Shown piece after piece: positions 1-10,027 of a DNA stretch of 64,000 nt (positions are counted from its first letter, which is position 1; each line of letters starts with the position of its first letter). The notes beneath the pieces are model-generated. The model saw only the letters and a list, made by a program, of their open reading frames with translations. It made no database searches and had not been told where the DNA came from. Made by a program: the position numbers and the translations under genes. The DNA is from Phocaeicola_A sp045647865 (GTDB lineage Bacteria > Bacteroidota > Bacteroidia > Bacteroidales > Bacteroidaceae). Location: NCBI GenBank assembly GCA_045647865.1, contig JAZRMW010000023.1:1-64000 (forward strand). Direction: 5' to 3'.

Positions 1-882
1 CAATCGATGACACAAGGCATTTGTCAAAGCTTCGCGCAATGCTTCAACGGGTATTTCCAATTGTTCTTCACGGCGTAAGCCTACGACAACACCGCTTTGC
101 GATAGATGTTTAAAGAAAAACGACATACCCGCATCAAGCAACTCAAAGAAATTACCTTTTACTCTCATATTGTCTATGAAAGCATTCTTTTCAACTCCCC
201 GAAATCTGGCCATCCTCAACAAGAATTGAGGATAAGCAGTTGGACGTTTGACGAAGAGAGCGGCTGATGCATTCTTCAACTTATCGCCTTCCACCATTCC
301 GAACTTATCAAGCAACGTCCACGTGTTTTCCGTTGCGGAAGAAGCAGGCATACGTCCCTTTTCAATTCCATACATCACGGCACCTCTGATACGGCTTTCA
401 TCCAAATCTTCCAAATGTAAGTTATTGTTCGTTTGACTTTCCCATGCAAAGCGGCTTGGATTGCTACGACGCAAACGTTCCTCAAACATAGACCGAGGCA
501 TTTGCACCGTCGTACTCTCTACCTTATAATAGGCACGTCCATCATACGTATAAGGAGCATCGCCAAACTTTGCCGGTTCACAATGAACGGCTATCACGCT
601 ACACCCTGGCCGTTCAGGTACATCTATGATTTCGATGGGCAAACTGATGGCAGGTTCTATTTTAGTCATTTCATGAGCAATCTCACGCTGAGTGTTATCA
701 GTTATATTTTGCCCCAATACTTCCAATTTGGGAGTTACACCGAATAACAACCAACCACCATCTGTATTGAGGAATGCACACAATGTTTGCATTCCTTTTA
801 TTAATTCCCCCGTAGTCTTTTTCAATTCAAGTACACGGTTTTCGTCTTTTTCGATAAGTTTTTTTATGTCGTTGATATCCAT
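1..882 (-). CDS. AlbA_2-domain putative DNA-binding/ATPase protein (C-terminus beyond window)
   Basis: The reading frame is open for 294 codons from an ATG at 882 to the window edge, so only the N-terminal part is present. Residues about 10-130 fit the AlbA_2 (Schlafen AAA_4-type) fold: an ExxxLELKKT start, then CAFLNTDGGWLLFGV. The last visible residues, EALREALTNALCHR, match the start of the ATPase-like half usually found in this family (seen in proteins annotated as putative transcriptional regulators or ATP-binding proteins). The start lies 5 nt after the hsdR stop, so it is the last visible gene of the restriction operon and is probably translated with it. Family members next to restriction systems are common; the biochemical role is not established. 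Confidence 0.8.
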   Translation of the reverse strand, partial: MDINDIKKLIEKDENRVLELKKTTGELIKGMQTLCAFLNTDGGWLLFGVTPKLEVLGQNITDNTQREIAHEMTKIEPAISLPIEIIDVPERPGCSVIAVHCEPAKFGDAPYTYDGRAYYKVESTTVQMPRSMFEERLRRSNPSRFAWESQTNNNLHLEDLDESRIRGAVMYGIEKGRMPASSATENTWTLLDKFGMVEGDKLKNASAALFVKRPTAYPQFLLRMARFRGVEKNAFIDNMRVKGNFFELLDAGMSFFFKHLSQSGVVVGLRREEQLEIPVEALREALTNALCHRL

Positions 883-887
883 AATTT

Positions 888-3800
888 TTATTTCTTTGGT
901 CGGTTCTTCATTATAATCTTCAAAAAGACTTCGGCACAATGGCTAATGTCGTTATATTCATCCAACTTCTTCCCTAATAATCCGTTATTACTCCAATCGA
1001 CATATGAATTAGCATAAACACCTTCAATACTCTTTTCAAGTGTCTCAATGTTAAGAGCAATTTTACTGTTTGGCAAATTCATTCCATCTACAATATGTTT
1101 GAAATATCTAAAGTCTCCATCTATAGTGAAACCTTCGTCTGCCGCAATACGATAAATTGCAATCCAATGACGTTGCTTGCAGAAAGTTTTATCCGAAGAA
1201 CGATAGCCTCCATGATTCATCATCTGAACAATACTTTTACGGAGTACTTCTATTCTTTGTTCCTCTGTCAATTCATTAGCAGGCACAAAAGACTCTGCTG
1301 CCATGCTATAACCATAAGAGCCCTCGTCATTATAAGAGTGGATTTGGATTGCTACCGGCTCTTGAGGTGTTTTGTAAGCATCATATCCTGCCGTTTCCAA
1401 TTCAGTGATGTTCATGCCTGTTATAAATAGATACATGTCTATTACGATGCGTATGGCTGCATCTACTTCTTGTTCTGTCATGTTCATGCTTCCATGCGAT
1501 TCGTCGTTTCGCAACTGTCGAAGCATGATCAATCTCTGTGAGAACTCTTGATAGGCAGGCATCGGATTGTTCTTCAATCCACGCAATGCAGGAAATGCAA
1601 AGACCGCATTCGATAGCGTTGCACCTTGACTATCCTCTCTTGCTGGTATTTCTTCTTTATGAATGAGATAATATAGTTTCTTCAAATAAACTTCATATCT
1701 CATCAAAAGCATGTCAAGATGCATTCGCTTATCTGACAAACTAAGACCTTCAGCCATACAAACCATGTTTAAAGACTCTTTTACCATACTATCCATTCCA
1801 TCAAGATTTGGCAACGATGGTGTATTTAATACCATAAACAGATTTTTTGTAGTCTCATTTAGACTACGCATATATCGTGACAATCCCCTGAAATGCTCGG
1901 CATAAGTTTCGACAATTTTTTGCTGTAGCTTAGATTCATCATATTCTGGACGTATTTTTCTACGTATCACTTCCATCAAATCCGCCATAGAGAATACCTC
2001 TTGTTGGTTTACGTCATTTGTTGTATCGTAATCAAAATCAGAATCTCCATTTTCAACATTACGCAAATCGGCTATAAAGATAGCAAATAATTGCTCTACA
2101 TTTTCAACAATCATCTGCTTAAATCGCTCTACCTGTGCGAAATCAGGACGGTTTTTCAAGCTACGACGATACCTTCCTTGGACCTTTTTGTATTCTGCCA
2201 GTTTTTCCTCTTCTGTGTAGTTTTCATCTTTTGCAAAAGCACAGAATTGGCTGTCTTCTTTGATGTATTCAAACATCAGACCTATTTCTCGCAGCCAGAT
2301 TTGAGCATGTTCCGCTGTAAGTTGCTCAGTATCATGTAGCCTTTGTAGAATTGCCAGTACTTCGTCCATACTCTTGCCTTTGGGAGGCTGAGGTCCAGAA
2401 CCGCCACGTGGTCCTCTATGTCCACCTCCTCCATTACCACTGCCATTATCATCCACCAACGTGATGCCTGGCTCTTCATTGCTGTCTATAACCTCATATT
2501 CATAGGGCGCATCCTCTGTTTGCGGATTGACCTCACGATAGATATGACAAAAGATTTGCCAGAACATCATAAACACTTCATCATAGTATTTGCTATCAAT
2601 AACAAATACACCATCCAACAAACGGATGCTGGAGAAATAATGTCCCACCCAATTACGAAGGTCTCGTGCTGGATTTGTAATAGGATGGTAGTCTGCGTCA
2701 GATGGTTTCAAACCATTGTCTTCATTATACTTCTTGGCAAGAGCCTCATGATAAAAACATTGTTCTATCCACTGACGGATTCCATCTTCCATTTCCAACA
2801 CGAAGTGCGTATCTTCGCGTTCACGCTGATAACGCGAAAACCATTGCAGATATGGGGCACTGGTTTGGAGCAGTCTGTATGTATGAACTACACTTTGTGC
2901 TTCAAATTCAGGATTGAAATCAGTGATTGCCATATCGCAGAATTTATTGAAAGCCTGTCTGATATTTCCTACATTTACATTATGCCATGAACAGTCAATA
3001 ATGTGGCAATCGTCCTTATATTTACAGGTACGATTTACACGACTGATTGTCTGAATGGCATTAATGTCGCTAATTTCCTTGTCAAGGAAAAGCGTATGCA
3101 ACTTAGGCTCATCGAATCCTGTCTGTAACTTATCAACCACGATGATTAAGCCATTTTTCGCCTGCCGGAAGTTTTGAATCACTTTCTCCTCGCTTACACC
3201 ACCATTAAGGGTAGCGCAAGATTCATTCTTTTGGTCATCACTATAGATGATGACAATGGGAGCGTCCTTGTATTTTTCGTATGCAGCTTCTTGGCATTTC
3301 TGGGCATATAATGTCTTGATGATGTTGAAATATTTAATGGCATTGGGAATACTTCTTACAGCCAACATTGCCTTTCCTTCTCCGCGAACTTTCTTATATA
3401 CCAAACTAACAAGACGATGAACAATGAATTCTGCAATCTTACGCATACGTGGTTCAAAAGAATAGACACTGTCTTTTCGCAGAATTATGTTTATATCATC
3501 TTCATCGTTATCTTCCAACTCTTCTGGCAATTGGAAATCTACAGGTACAGCATATGGAATAATGGCTTTTGTTGGATCCAAGATATAACCATCTTCAATA
3601 GCTTCGCGCATAGTGTAGCAATCAAACGGTATCCACATCGGTTTCGTCAAAGCACTACGGAACTCGCCGAATTTAGCAAGCGTTTCCTCACTTGGTGTGG
3701 CGGTAAAACCTATCAGCAGATTCTTTTTTACTATAGTCTGGCCACCCACATTGAATGTCTCTTGCAGACGGGCGAAGAGGTCAATCATTTCCTGATTGTT

Positions 3801-5342
3801 TTCGCCCGAATTACTACGATGAATCTCATCTATGAGGAAAGCCACACGCATTTTCTTCAGTTTCTTTCCTGCTGCCGACAGTGCATCTTGCAAATCCAGA
3901 AACTTCTGGATATTCACCACGATGATTCGCAGTTTGCCGTCCAAAGCCTTGATGAATGTGTCGCGGTCAGTAGCTTCTACGAACATTGATTTATCTATGT
4001 TCATGTTCATCATCATGGTATCCAATTGGTCACGCAACTGCAAACGATCAACCACAATCATTATCTTATCGTAGGCATATGCTCCTTCGTAGCGATAGTC
4101 TTTCAATTGTAAAGCGGTCCATCCTATAATATTACTCTTTCCAAATCCTGCAGCGTATTGCAGCAAAAGAGAATAGACAAATTTATTGTTGAAATAGCGC
4201 TCACGCAACAGGATTATCTCCTCTATCTTTTGAGGCGTAATTCCTTGTGCTTGCAAATAATTGCGAAGCTTATTTATATAGTAGCCTGGCTCTTTCTCGT
4301 GATCAAGCATTTCCGTAATACACCCCATAATCTTGTCACAGCCAAACTTCTGTTTAGGACGTGGTGAAATCAAGCGGCCAGTATTGGATGTACGTTCTTT
4401 TACACCTTCCTTTTTTACATACTTGTACTCGATAAAGTTGTAATAAAGAATCTCTTTTTCTATCATTTTTTTGTCATACAACGCTCGCATTACCTCTTCA
4501 AAACGTTGTTTTTCTGTCTGTGCAAAAGCAGTGACAGGATAAACTTTGAACGGTTCCAATACTGTCGATGTGAGTTCGTCCACAGTTTTTGCTGGTTCAC
4601 TTAAGAACCCTTGATGTGCAACATCAAAGAATTGGTTGATACCACGCATCACGTATGTCTCATTGCAATCACTCGCCGTCAGATGTATGGCTTTCTCGTA
4701 GATTGCCATCACTTCTTTACGTTGTTTCGATGCTTTGGAATCACGCTTTTCTTGCTCTACGAATGCTTTCACTGTAGCAAGATAGTCCTTGGCCACTTTT
4801 TGTCGTCCATTAGACTTTGCTGTTTGCCCTTTTGTGGAAGATTTCAGTTCCATGTAGCCAATATAGATACCATTGACAAAGAACATAATATCTGGGCGGA
4901 TAGTATAAAGTTTGGTATCGCCTATTCTAAGCGTATGACTTGACTCTTCTACAGCACAAAAGATGTTCTGCTTGAACTCTTCATCTCCTTTCAGCTCTGT
5001 CCCCGAGACATAAAATAGCCAAACCTTTTCACCTTCAAAAGTGATTGACTTGTGACCATTGATGTAAATAGCTACATTCTGTGAGTCTAGCAATGTCTCT
5101 TTTACCTTATCCTTCAAAGCTGTTTGCAATGCCTGCTTATCATTACCAAACTTTTTTAGAAGACGAGTCCAAGTTTCAGGTTGACTGTTTTCAACGAACT
5201 CCCCCATAATGGAAGGAATGAACAAGTCGTTGCTTACAACGATGTTGCTCACACTGCGATAACCCAAGCCTCCTTGTTCTTCAAGGCGGCAAAGGTATTC
5301 CATCACATATTCATGCTGTATTTTCAGTTCGTTCATACGCAA
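888..5342 (-). CDS. hsdR: Type I restriction enzyme R subunit, unusually long, with C-terminal HEPN-like extension
   Basis: A protein of 1484 aa. The N-terminal nuclease has the PD...ExK pattern (P150-D151, E165-L-K167) in the HsdR setting RPDIMFFVNG. The SF2 motor follows: Walker A AAGFGKS around 397-403 (GFGKS rather than the usual GSGKS/GTGKT), DEIH at 505-508, GFTATP at 545-550. It cuts and translocates DNA in complex with HsdM and HsdS. A Gly-rich hinge near 965-985 separates a further ~500-residue helical region that is longer than normal HsdR (about 1000-1100 aa). That region has RNDESH (R1278, H1283), an R-x4-H pattern typical of HEPN domains, inside helices. hsdS ends 6 nt upstream. 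Confidence 0.93.
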   Translation of the reverse strand: MRMNELKIQHEYVMEYLCRLEEQGGLGYRSVSNIVVSNDLFIPSIMGEFVENSQPETWTRLLKKFGNDKQALQTALKDKVKETLLDSQNVAIYINGHKSITFEGEKVWLFYVSGTELKGDEEFKQNIFCAVEESSHTLRIGDTKLYTIRPDIMFFVNGIYIGYMELKSSTKGQTAKSNGRQKVAKDYLATVKAFVEQEKRDSKASKQRKEVMAIYEKAIHLTASDCNETYVMRGINQFFDVAHQGFLSEPAKTVDELTSTVLEPFKVYPVTAFAQTEKQRFEEVMRALYDKKMIEKEILYYNFIEYKYVKKEGVKERTSNTGRLISPRPKQKFGCDKIMGCITEMLDHEKEPGYYINKLRNYLQAQGITPQKIEEIILLRERYFNNKFVYSLLLQYAAGFGKSNIIGWTALQLKDYRYEGAYAYDKIMIVVDRLQLRDQLDTMMMNMNIDKSMFVEATDRDTFIKALDGKLRIIVVNIQKFLDLQDALSAAGKKLKKMRVAFLIDEIHRSNSGENNQEMIDLFARLQETFNVGGQTIVKKNLLIGFTATPSEETLAKFGEFRSALTKPMWIPFDCYTMREAIEDGYILDPTKAIIPYAVPVDFQLPEELEDNDEDDINIILRKDSVYSFEPRMRKIAEFIVHRLVSLVYKKVRGEGKAMLAVRSIPNAIKYFNIIKTLYAQKCQEAAYEKYKDAPIVIIYSDDQKNESCATLNGGVSEEKVIQNFRQAKNGLIIVVDKLQTGFDEPKLHTLFLDKEISDINAIQTISRVNRTCKYKDDCHIIDCSWHNVNVGNIRQAFNKFCDMAITDFNPEFEAQSVVHTYRLLQTSAPYLQWFSRYQREREDTHFVLEMEDGIRQWIEQCFYHEALAKKYNEDNGLKPSDADYHPITNPARDLRNWVGHYFSSIRLLDGVFVIDSKYYDEVFMMFWQIFCHIYREVNPQTEDAPYEYEVIDSNEEPGITLVDDNGSGNGGGGHRGPRGGSGPQPPKGKSMDEVLAILQRLHDTEQLTAEHAQIWLREIGLMFEYIKEDSQFCAFAKDENYTEEEKLAEYKKVQGRYRRSLKNRPDFAQVERFKQMIVENVEQLFAIFIADLRNVENGDSDFDYDTTNDVNQQEVFSMADLMEVIRRKIRPEYDESKLQQKIVETYAEHFRGLSRYMRSLNETTKNLFMVLNTPSLPNLDGMDSMVKESLNMVCMAEGLSLSDKRMHLDMLLMRYEVYLKKLYYLIHKEEIPAREDSQGATLSNAVFAFPALRGLKNNPMPAYQEFSQRLIMLRQLRNDESHGSMNMTEQEVDAAIRIVIDMYLFITGMNITELETAGYDAYKTPQEPVAIQIHSYNDEGSYGYSMAAESFVPANELTEEQRIEVLRKSIVQMMNHGGYRSSDKTFCKQRHWIAIYRIAADEGFTIDGDFRYFKHIVDGMNLPNSKIALNIETLEKSIEGVYANSYVDWSNNGLLGKKLDEYNDISHCAEVFLKIIMKNRPKK

Positions 5343-5348
5343 ATTATT

Positions 5349-6557
5349 TTATACGGCACGCTGGCCTGTTATAACTTCGTTTATTAATGCTCGTTTTAGT
5401 CGTTTCAGAGCATTTATTTGTTTACCGATATTCTCAATGGCTGCATCTATCTTCGAGCATTTCTCATCAAGATAATCTGCAATTGTTTGTTGCTCGGGAA
5501 TAGGGGGGAAAATAGACATTATATTATTGAACCTATCTGTATACATACGCAAACGAGAATCAATAATACCTTTCGAGTTTCTTTTGTATTCTGTCACATA
5601 CATATCTGTTCGCATCAGGTAATGGAAATAATGTGGAACAATGTTTTTACCTCGATACACTGCATATGCAGGACTAACAATTCCATCAAAATTAGAAAAG
5701 CCCAGTCCTCGCTTCCAAGCTAACATTATATTGATGACCAAATCATTTTTCTTGCACACTTTATAACCAATAAGAGAATTGGCACGTGATTCATACTCAC
5801 CATCTTCCATTTTATCGATTCTTCGTGCCACACCATAATATTCTGAAACAGATAACAAATTTTCTTCTCCTGTTTGTGTTATAGATTTGCATTCAGTAAA
5901 GATACTTTTAAATCGTCGTAGCTCCCAATGTTCAGGAATCATGCCAATCCAATCTACACCTGAATCTTTGAGGGAGACATTAGAATTAAGTCCACGGGTA
6001 ACAGTATGATAGATGATACTCTTCTTCAAACGAGCATACGCATCCTGCTGTTTCTCCAAAACGGCAATTCGTGCATCAATATTTCCGAGCTTTTCATCTA
6101 GATAATCTACAATGCGCTGTTGTTTGGAAAGTGGAGGCATGTCCAATTCATAAGCCAACAAATAGTTGCGTTGTAATTCAGTTTGATTTGTAGAACCTTT
6201 AACCATTGTGGCATTTATCTCATCGTATTTTATGGAAAAAACATAATAAAGATACTTCATTAGACTCTTTCCTTTACTATTACGTAAGATAGATACATGG
6301 GAATCAGCATAAAATGATGTATCATCAGAATCAAAAAAGAAAACTTTACCTAAGACACCACCACCGGTTGATGCCATAAGCAAATCTCCTTTTTTAATCT
6401 GTGCCTCGCGCACATTCTTTGAGGTATAACGTAAATTGCTTTCATCAAGCCAACCTTTACTAAAAGTAGCTTGATTCATTACCTTATATGGACTCTCATC
6501 CACATAGTCAGGTGTTGTGCCACGTGATATATAATCACATATTTCTTTTAACCTCAT
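5349..6557 (-). CDS. hsdS: Type I restriction-modification specificity subunit
   Basis: A protein of 402 aa with the two-half HsdS layout. Target recognition domain 1 covers about residues 1-140. A conserved coiled-coil spacer follows (PPLSKQQRIVDYLDEKLG near 140-180), then domain 2 starting at DWIGMIPEHWEL, and a second coiled coil (PPIPEQQTIADYLDEKCSKI) at the C-terminus. It reads the target sequence for methylation and cleavage. Its ATG overlaps the end of hsdM by 4 nt, so the two are translationally coupled. No second hsdS copy or neighbouring recombinase is visible, so there is no sign of specificity switching. Confidence 0.94.
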   Translation of the reverse strand: MRLKEICDYISRGTTPDYVDESPYKVMNQATFSKGWLDESNLRYTSKNVREAQIKKGDLLMASTGGGVLGKVFFFDSDDTSFYADSHVSILRNSKGKSLMKYLYYVFSIKYDEINATMVKGSTNQTELQRNYLLAYELDMPPLSKQQRIVDYLDEKLGNIDARIAVLEKQQDAYARLKKSIIYHTVTRGLNSNVSLKDSGVDWIGMIPEHWELRRFKSIFTECKSITQTGEENLLSVSEYYGVARRIDKMEDGEYESRANSLIGYKVCKKNDLVINIMLAWKRGLGFSNFDGIVSPAYAVYRGKNIVPHYFHYLMRTDMYVTEYKRNSKGIIDSRLRMYTDRFNNIMSIFPPIPEQQTIADYLDEKCSKIDAAIENIGKQINALKRLKRALINEVITGQRAV

Positions 6558-8570
6558 ACTTGAATTCCTTTCAAAACATTATCCAACTGTCTCAATTCTT
6601 TCAACACGTCTTCCACCTTGTCAATCTTTTCTGGCACATAGAACTCCTTGTTGAAGTTCAGCTCAACACCAACCACATTCTTCCCAAGAACGTATGGTTT
6701 GAATACATACTTCTGCATGAAGGCTTCTACTTCACGTTGATTCTCACGCCCATCAAAGTGATGAGGTATAATTTCATAGTCAGCTGTAGTACGTGGTATA
6801 AGCTCCACCTTTAGGGACTTCTTTCCCTTTGAGGTACTCAAGTCAAACTTAAACATTCCACATCCCAAGGCTTTACGTCCATCTTTATTGTCACAGATGA
6901 TGGTTTCTTGTTCTTGGTCGTAACTATAACAAGTGCCATCTTCGAGCGAAATAATGATTTGGTTCTCATCTATGTTGGCTACCTTCAGTTTGTTCTTCAG
7001 TACGTTACCTGTATTCGCATCAAGGTCTTTCAGCTCTGTCAAGGTCTCATTGTTCAACACAACAGACTGAATCTTTTCCAGTGCAACAGGCTCTTTCAGA
7101 TACTCACCATTGACATCCACCTCCGTCAGTGTTAGACTTTGTTTGTTGTAATAGAAATGTTCGCGGTCGAATATTTTACATATATCGCTGGGAACAAAAT
7201 CAGTCAATGCCTTTACAATAGCCGTGCGATGCTCTATGGTCATTTCACGGCGCTTATCACCCTTTGCCTTTTTCAGCAAACGCCATAGGTGGCTTCCATC
7301 TATGAGTGCGACCTTATCTTTACGTTCGTATGGCTTCTGTTTGTTCATAATCCACAAGTAGGTGTAGATTCCTGTGTTGAAGAATTCATTCTGTGGCATC
7401 TGTATGATAGCTTCAACCCAATCATGGTCGAAAATATACTTGCGAATGTTGCTCTCGCCGCTACCGGCATCGCCACTAAACAGCGTGGAACCATTATGCA
7501 CTTCTACAGCAATACCATTCTGGGCGAGTTGCCAAAGAATATGCTGCATGAACAACAGTTGTCCATCACTTACAGAAGGTAAACCGCCAGGGAACTGTCC
7601 CTTCTGGTCGTTCTTGATTTCTTTTTCGTAGCCACTCCACTTCGTGCCATATGGAGGATTCAACAATCACATCAATATCGCGTCCCATACAAGGAGCGGT
7701 AGTAAGAGTGTTGCCATAATAAATGTGGGAATGGCTGCGGAAACGACTCTCGATAGCAGCCAAAGCATAGAGTGCATCATTATACTCACTGCCCCATGTA
7801 TGAATATTTTTATAACCAGCTTGTGTATGCAAGCGGTCGGCCACCCCAAACAACAGATTCGCACCACCACAAGTAGGGTCATAAACATGTATGTTTTGGT
7901 CCTTCGGTTTAGTTACCTTGGTTGCCACGATGTCCGCGATTAGCGAAATAATATCGTCAGGCGTGTATTGTTCTCCTGCCGTAGATGCACTGATGTCGGC
8001 CCACTTACGTTTGATGTGTTCCTCCAATGTGGTGATAGCGGAGTTGTCGTAGGGCGAAAGGTCTATCTTCGACCAAGCCGTAATGACGGAAAGAAGTATT
8101 TTCTTACTGCGCAGTTCGGCGACATAGTAGTCCATGTTCAAATACTTCTTTTCGTCCTTTCCACGCTCTATACCCAACAGTTTCTTCAGCACATCATCAA
8201 AGGCTTTCAGATAACTGTCAAAATCCTGTTCAAAGGTAGTATCGTTACCACAGATACTGCTTAACGTTTTGCCTTTCATTACGATATACTCATTGTACCC
8301 GCAATCCATATCAATGAAAGCCTCCTTGAAATCCTCTGGGTCATCCTTAACGGTAAGCCCTTCCTCTTCCTCCACACGTTTCATGGCATTCAGCATACGT
8401 CCTTCGAGCATCATCAATGCGAAGAACGGCATCATATAGGCAGGGAAGTCACTCTGCTTCACGCTGGCAGCCAGCAGCAAATCGGCTATCGCCCAAATAT
8501 CGCTCTCGTAGTGCATGATGTCACGAGGCTGAGACTGTGTGTTCTGTATATCTATCATATAGTTGTTCAA
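6554..8570 (-). pseudogene. hsdM: Type I restriction-modification methyltransferase subunit, frameshifted in the NPPY motif
   Basis: Two overlapping frames make one HsdM of about 670 aa. The first (8570 down to 7566) carries the helical N-terminal domain, GEQYTPDDIISL near 199-210 and the AdoMet-binding motif DPTCGGANLLFG at 231-242. The second (read through to 6554) continues with the catalytic NPPYGTKW motif and the rest of the methylase. The break is at about 7661: DIDVIV runs out of frame exactly where NPPY should follow, consistent with one extra or two missing bases. No homopolymer or simple repeat sits at the break, so a sequencing error or a true inactivating mutation are both possible; a slippage switch is not supported. 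If real, methylation by this system would be lost. Confidence 0.88.
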
Positions 8571-8591
8571 TTATCAATTTCTACTGCAAAG

Positions 8592-9629
8592 TTACAAACT
8601 ATGTGTGCATTCATCTTGCACAGGAAAATATTTTCTATAATTATCTGCGATTTTACTTCCTATCTGTGCTCTAAAAGTTTCTGGAGCGAGGACTTCCACA
8701 TCTGGTCCAAAAGATAAAATCTGTTGTTCCAATTCGCGAGTTGGTTTCACTTCTAACGATATAGTGCAGTCATCTTCACTGAGCACCGTTTGTGACTTAT
8801 GAATGGGTTTTGATGTAACATACGGGAATCTATTTTCTGTGAAGCGAAGTACAATGATTTCCTTCTCAATATCATCATTAGGAATAGAAACACCCACCAC
8901 GTCATCAAAAAAATGGCCAAAATCAATAGAGGTGTTTGGCTTGAACGGAACACTTGCTAATGAAATGCGTTGAATTCTATCAAGAGCTTTATTGGCAATC
9001 TTACCAAATTCTTCTTCATAACCAAACAGAAACCAACGGTTGTTATATTGCTTGACATGGTAAGGGTGGAGGGTAGATATTATTTCTTTACCCTTATATG
9101 TCTTATATGTAATAATAAGAGGCGTGCAATTTACCGCAGCGTCTATTACTCCTGAAAGGAACTCCAATCCTTGTAATTGTTCATTCTGTTCAAAAGCTAC
9201 CACATTCTTGCTATTCGATTTAATGCCAAAACGATATTCAAGATTAGAAATGACCTCTTCCAACCAAGCATTGTTAGGAACACCACGATAGCGACTTAGC
9301 ATTTCAATGGTAGAACGCAGTTTCTGTACTTCGTCTGCCGAAAGCTCATTTTGAAAGATGGAGAAGTCTCTCTGAGAATAGCGGTAATAGCATTTCTTTT
9401 CATAATATGGTTTAGCGTCAAGATATACTCCATCAGGAAGCATTTTGCGAATAGCGTTGATGTCACCTCGCAATTGACGTACACTTATCATGGAATCACC
9501 GCCTTCGACATCTTCCAAATAGTCGTTAACCTTTTCTAAAAGGGTGTCGAAATCATATTTGTGACAGAAGTCGCTGAAACATCTATCCAATATTTGATAC
9601 CTGAACTGAGCATTCTTATTTACTGGCAT
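8592..9629 (-). CDS. WYL-domain transcriptional regulator of the restriction operon
   Basis: A protein of 345 aa: N-terminal winged-helix region (about 1-95), WYL domain (about 155-230, with the characteristic NNRWFLFGYEE segment) and a C-terminal WCX-like part (about 245-335). WYL regulators next to defence genes, such as BrxR and CapW, are known to repress them and respond to nucleic-acid ligands; that this one controls the downstream hsd genes is inferred from position. It lies 6 nt after the small XRE gene and 21 nt before hsdM, all on the same strand. Confidence 0.88.
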   Translation of the reverse strand: MPVNKNAQFRYQILDRCFSDFCHKYDFDTLLEKVNDYLEDVEGGDSMISVRQLRGDINAIRKMLPDGVYLDAKPYYEKKCYYRYSQRDFSIFQNELSADEVQKLRSTIEMLSRYRGVPNNAWLEEVISNLEYRFGIKSNSKNVVAFEQNEQLQGLEFLSGVIDAAVNCTPLIITYKTYKGKEIISTLHPYHVKQYNNRWFLFGYEEEFGKIANKALDRIQRISLASVPFKPNTSIDFGHFFDDVVGVSIPNDDIEKEIIVLRFTENRFPYVTSKPIHKSQTVLSEDDCTISLEVKPTRELEQQILSFGPDVEVLAPETFRAQIGSKIADNYRKYFPVQDECTHSL

Positions 9630-9635
9630 ACTCTT

Positions 9636-9869
9636 TTACTTTGTTACTTGAATATACATCACATCATCTTTACTTGAGTTGATAAGCTCTTTCACGTCCA
9701 CTTCAAGTACATGGGCGATTTCAAGAAGAGTTTCAAGTCCAGGTTGAGCCGAATTAGTACACCATTTAGATACTGTGGCAGGATCTTTCCCGATAGTTTT
9801 TGCCAACCATTTACCTGTACGCTTTTTTTCTGCAAGAACAACTTTTAAACGATTGATATCTTTTGCCAT
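9636..9869 (-). CDS. Small XRE-family helix-turn-helix regulator
   Basis: A protein of 77 aa that is almost entirely one HTH_XRE domain (residues about 8-62): GKWLAKTIGKDPATVSKW forms the helix-turn-helix and PGLETLLEIAHVLEVDVKEL the closing helices. It is the first gene of the restriction operon and is followed after 6 nt by the WYL regulator. An upstream inverted repeat (9928-9937 with 9970-9979) is a candidate operator for one of the two regulators. A pairing of XRE and WYL proteins ahead of a type I system suggests layered control, for example delayed restriction after entry; this is inference. Confidence 0.88.
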   Translation of the reverse strand: MAKDINRLKVVLAEKKRTGKWLAKTIGKDPATVSKWCTNSAQPGLETLLEIAHVLEVDVKELINSSKDDVMYIQVTK

Positions 9870-9893
9870 TGTCTTAGATTTAATTCATTTATG

Positions 9894-9901
9894 CAAAAGT
9901 A
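9894..9901 (-). promoter_or_regulatory. -7 element (TACTTTTG) of the restriction operon
   Basis: On the minus strand this reads TACTTTTG, matching the Bacteroidetes TAnnTTTG element, 25 nt ahead of the XRE gene ATG. A TTG lies about 22 nt upstream as a weak -33 element, slightly further than the usual 19-21. Confidence 0.5.
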
Positions 9902-9927
9902 CAAATAATACCTACAAAAACGACAAG

Positions 9928-9979
9928 TTTACCTAAATAAGTTTACTAAATAGAGACGATTCTTTGTGTTTTAGGTAAA
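9928..9979. promoter_or_regulatory. Inverted repeat, candidate operator
   Basis: TTTACCTAAA at 9928-9937 and TTTAGGTAAA at 9970-9979 are perfect complements, 42 nt apart (four helical turns), just upstream of the XRE gene promoter. A further ACCTA half-site lies near 9910. The position fits autoregulation by the XRE or WYL protein; binding is inferred only from symmetry and location. Confidence 0.4.
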
Positions 9980-10027
9980 TTTATGCGAAATTATTCTAAA
10001 ATACTTCTCATACTTCCCCCTCAACGA

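Noticed and set aside
5349..6557. Invertible hsdS switch
   Set aside because: No second hsdS or inverted repeats, and the only tyrosine recombinase (61.7 kb) is housekeeping XerD.
7640..7690. Programmed frameshift in hsdM
   Set aside because: No slippery heptamer or following hairpin is evident at the break.
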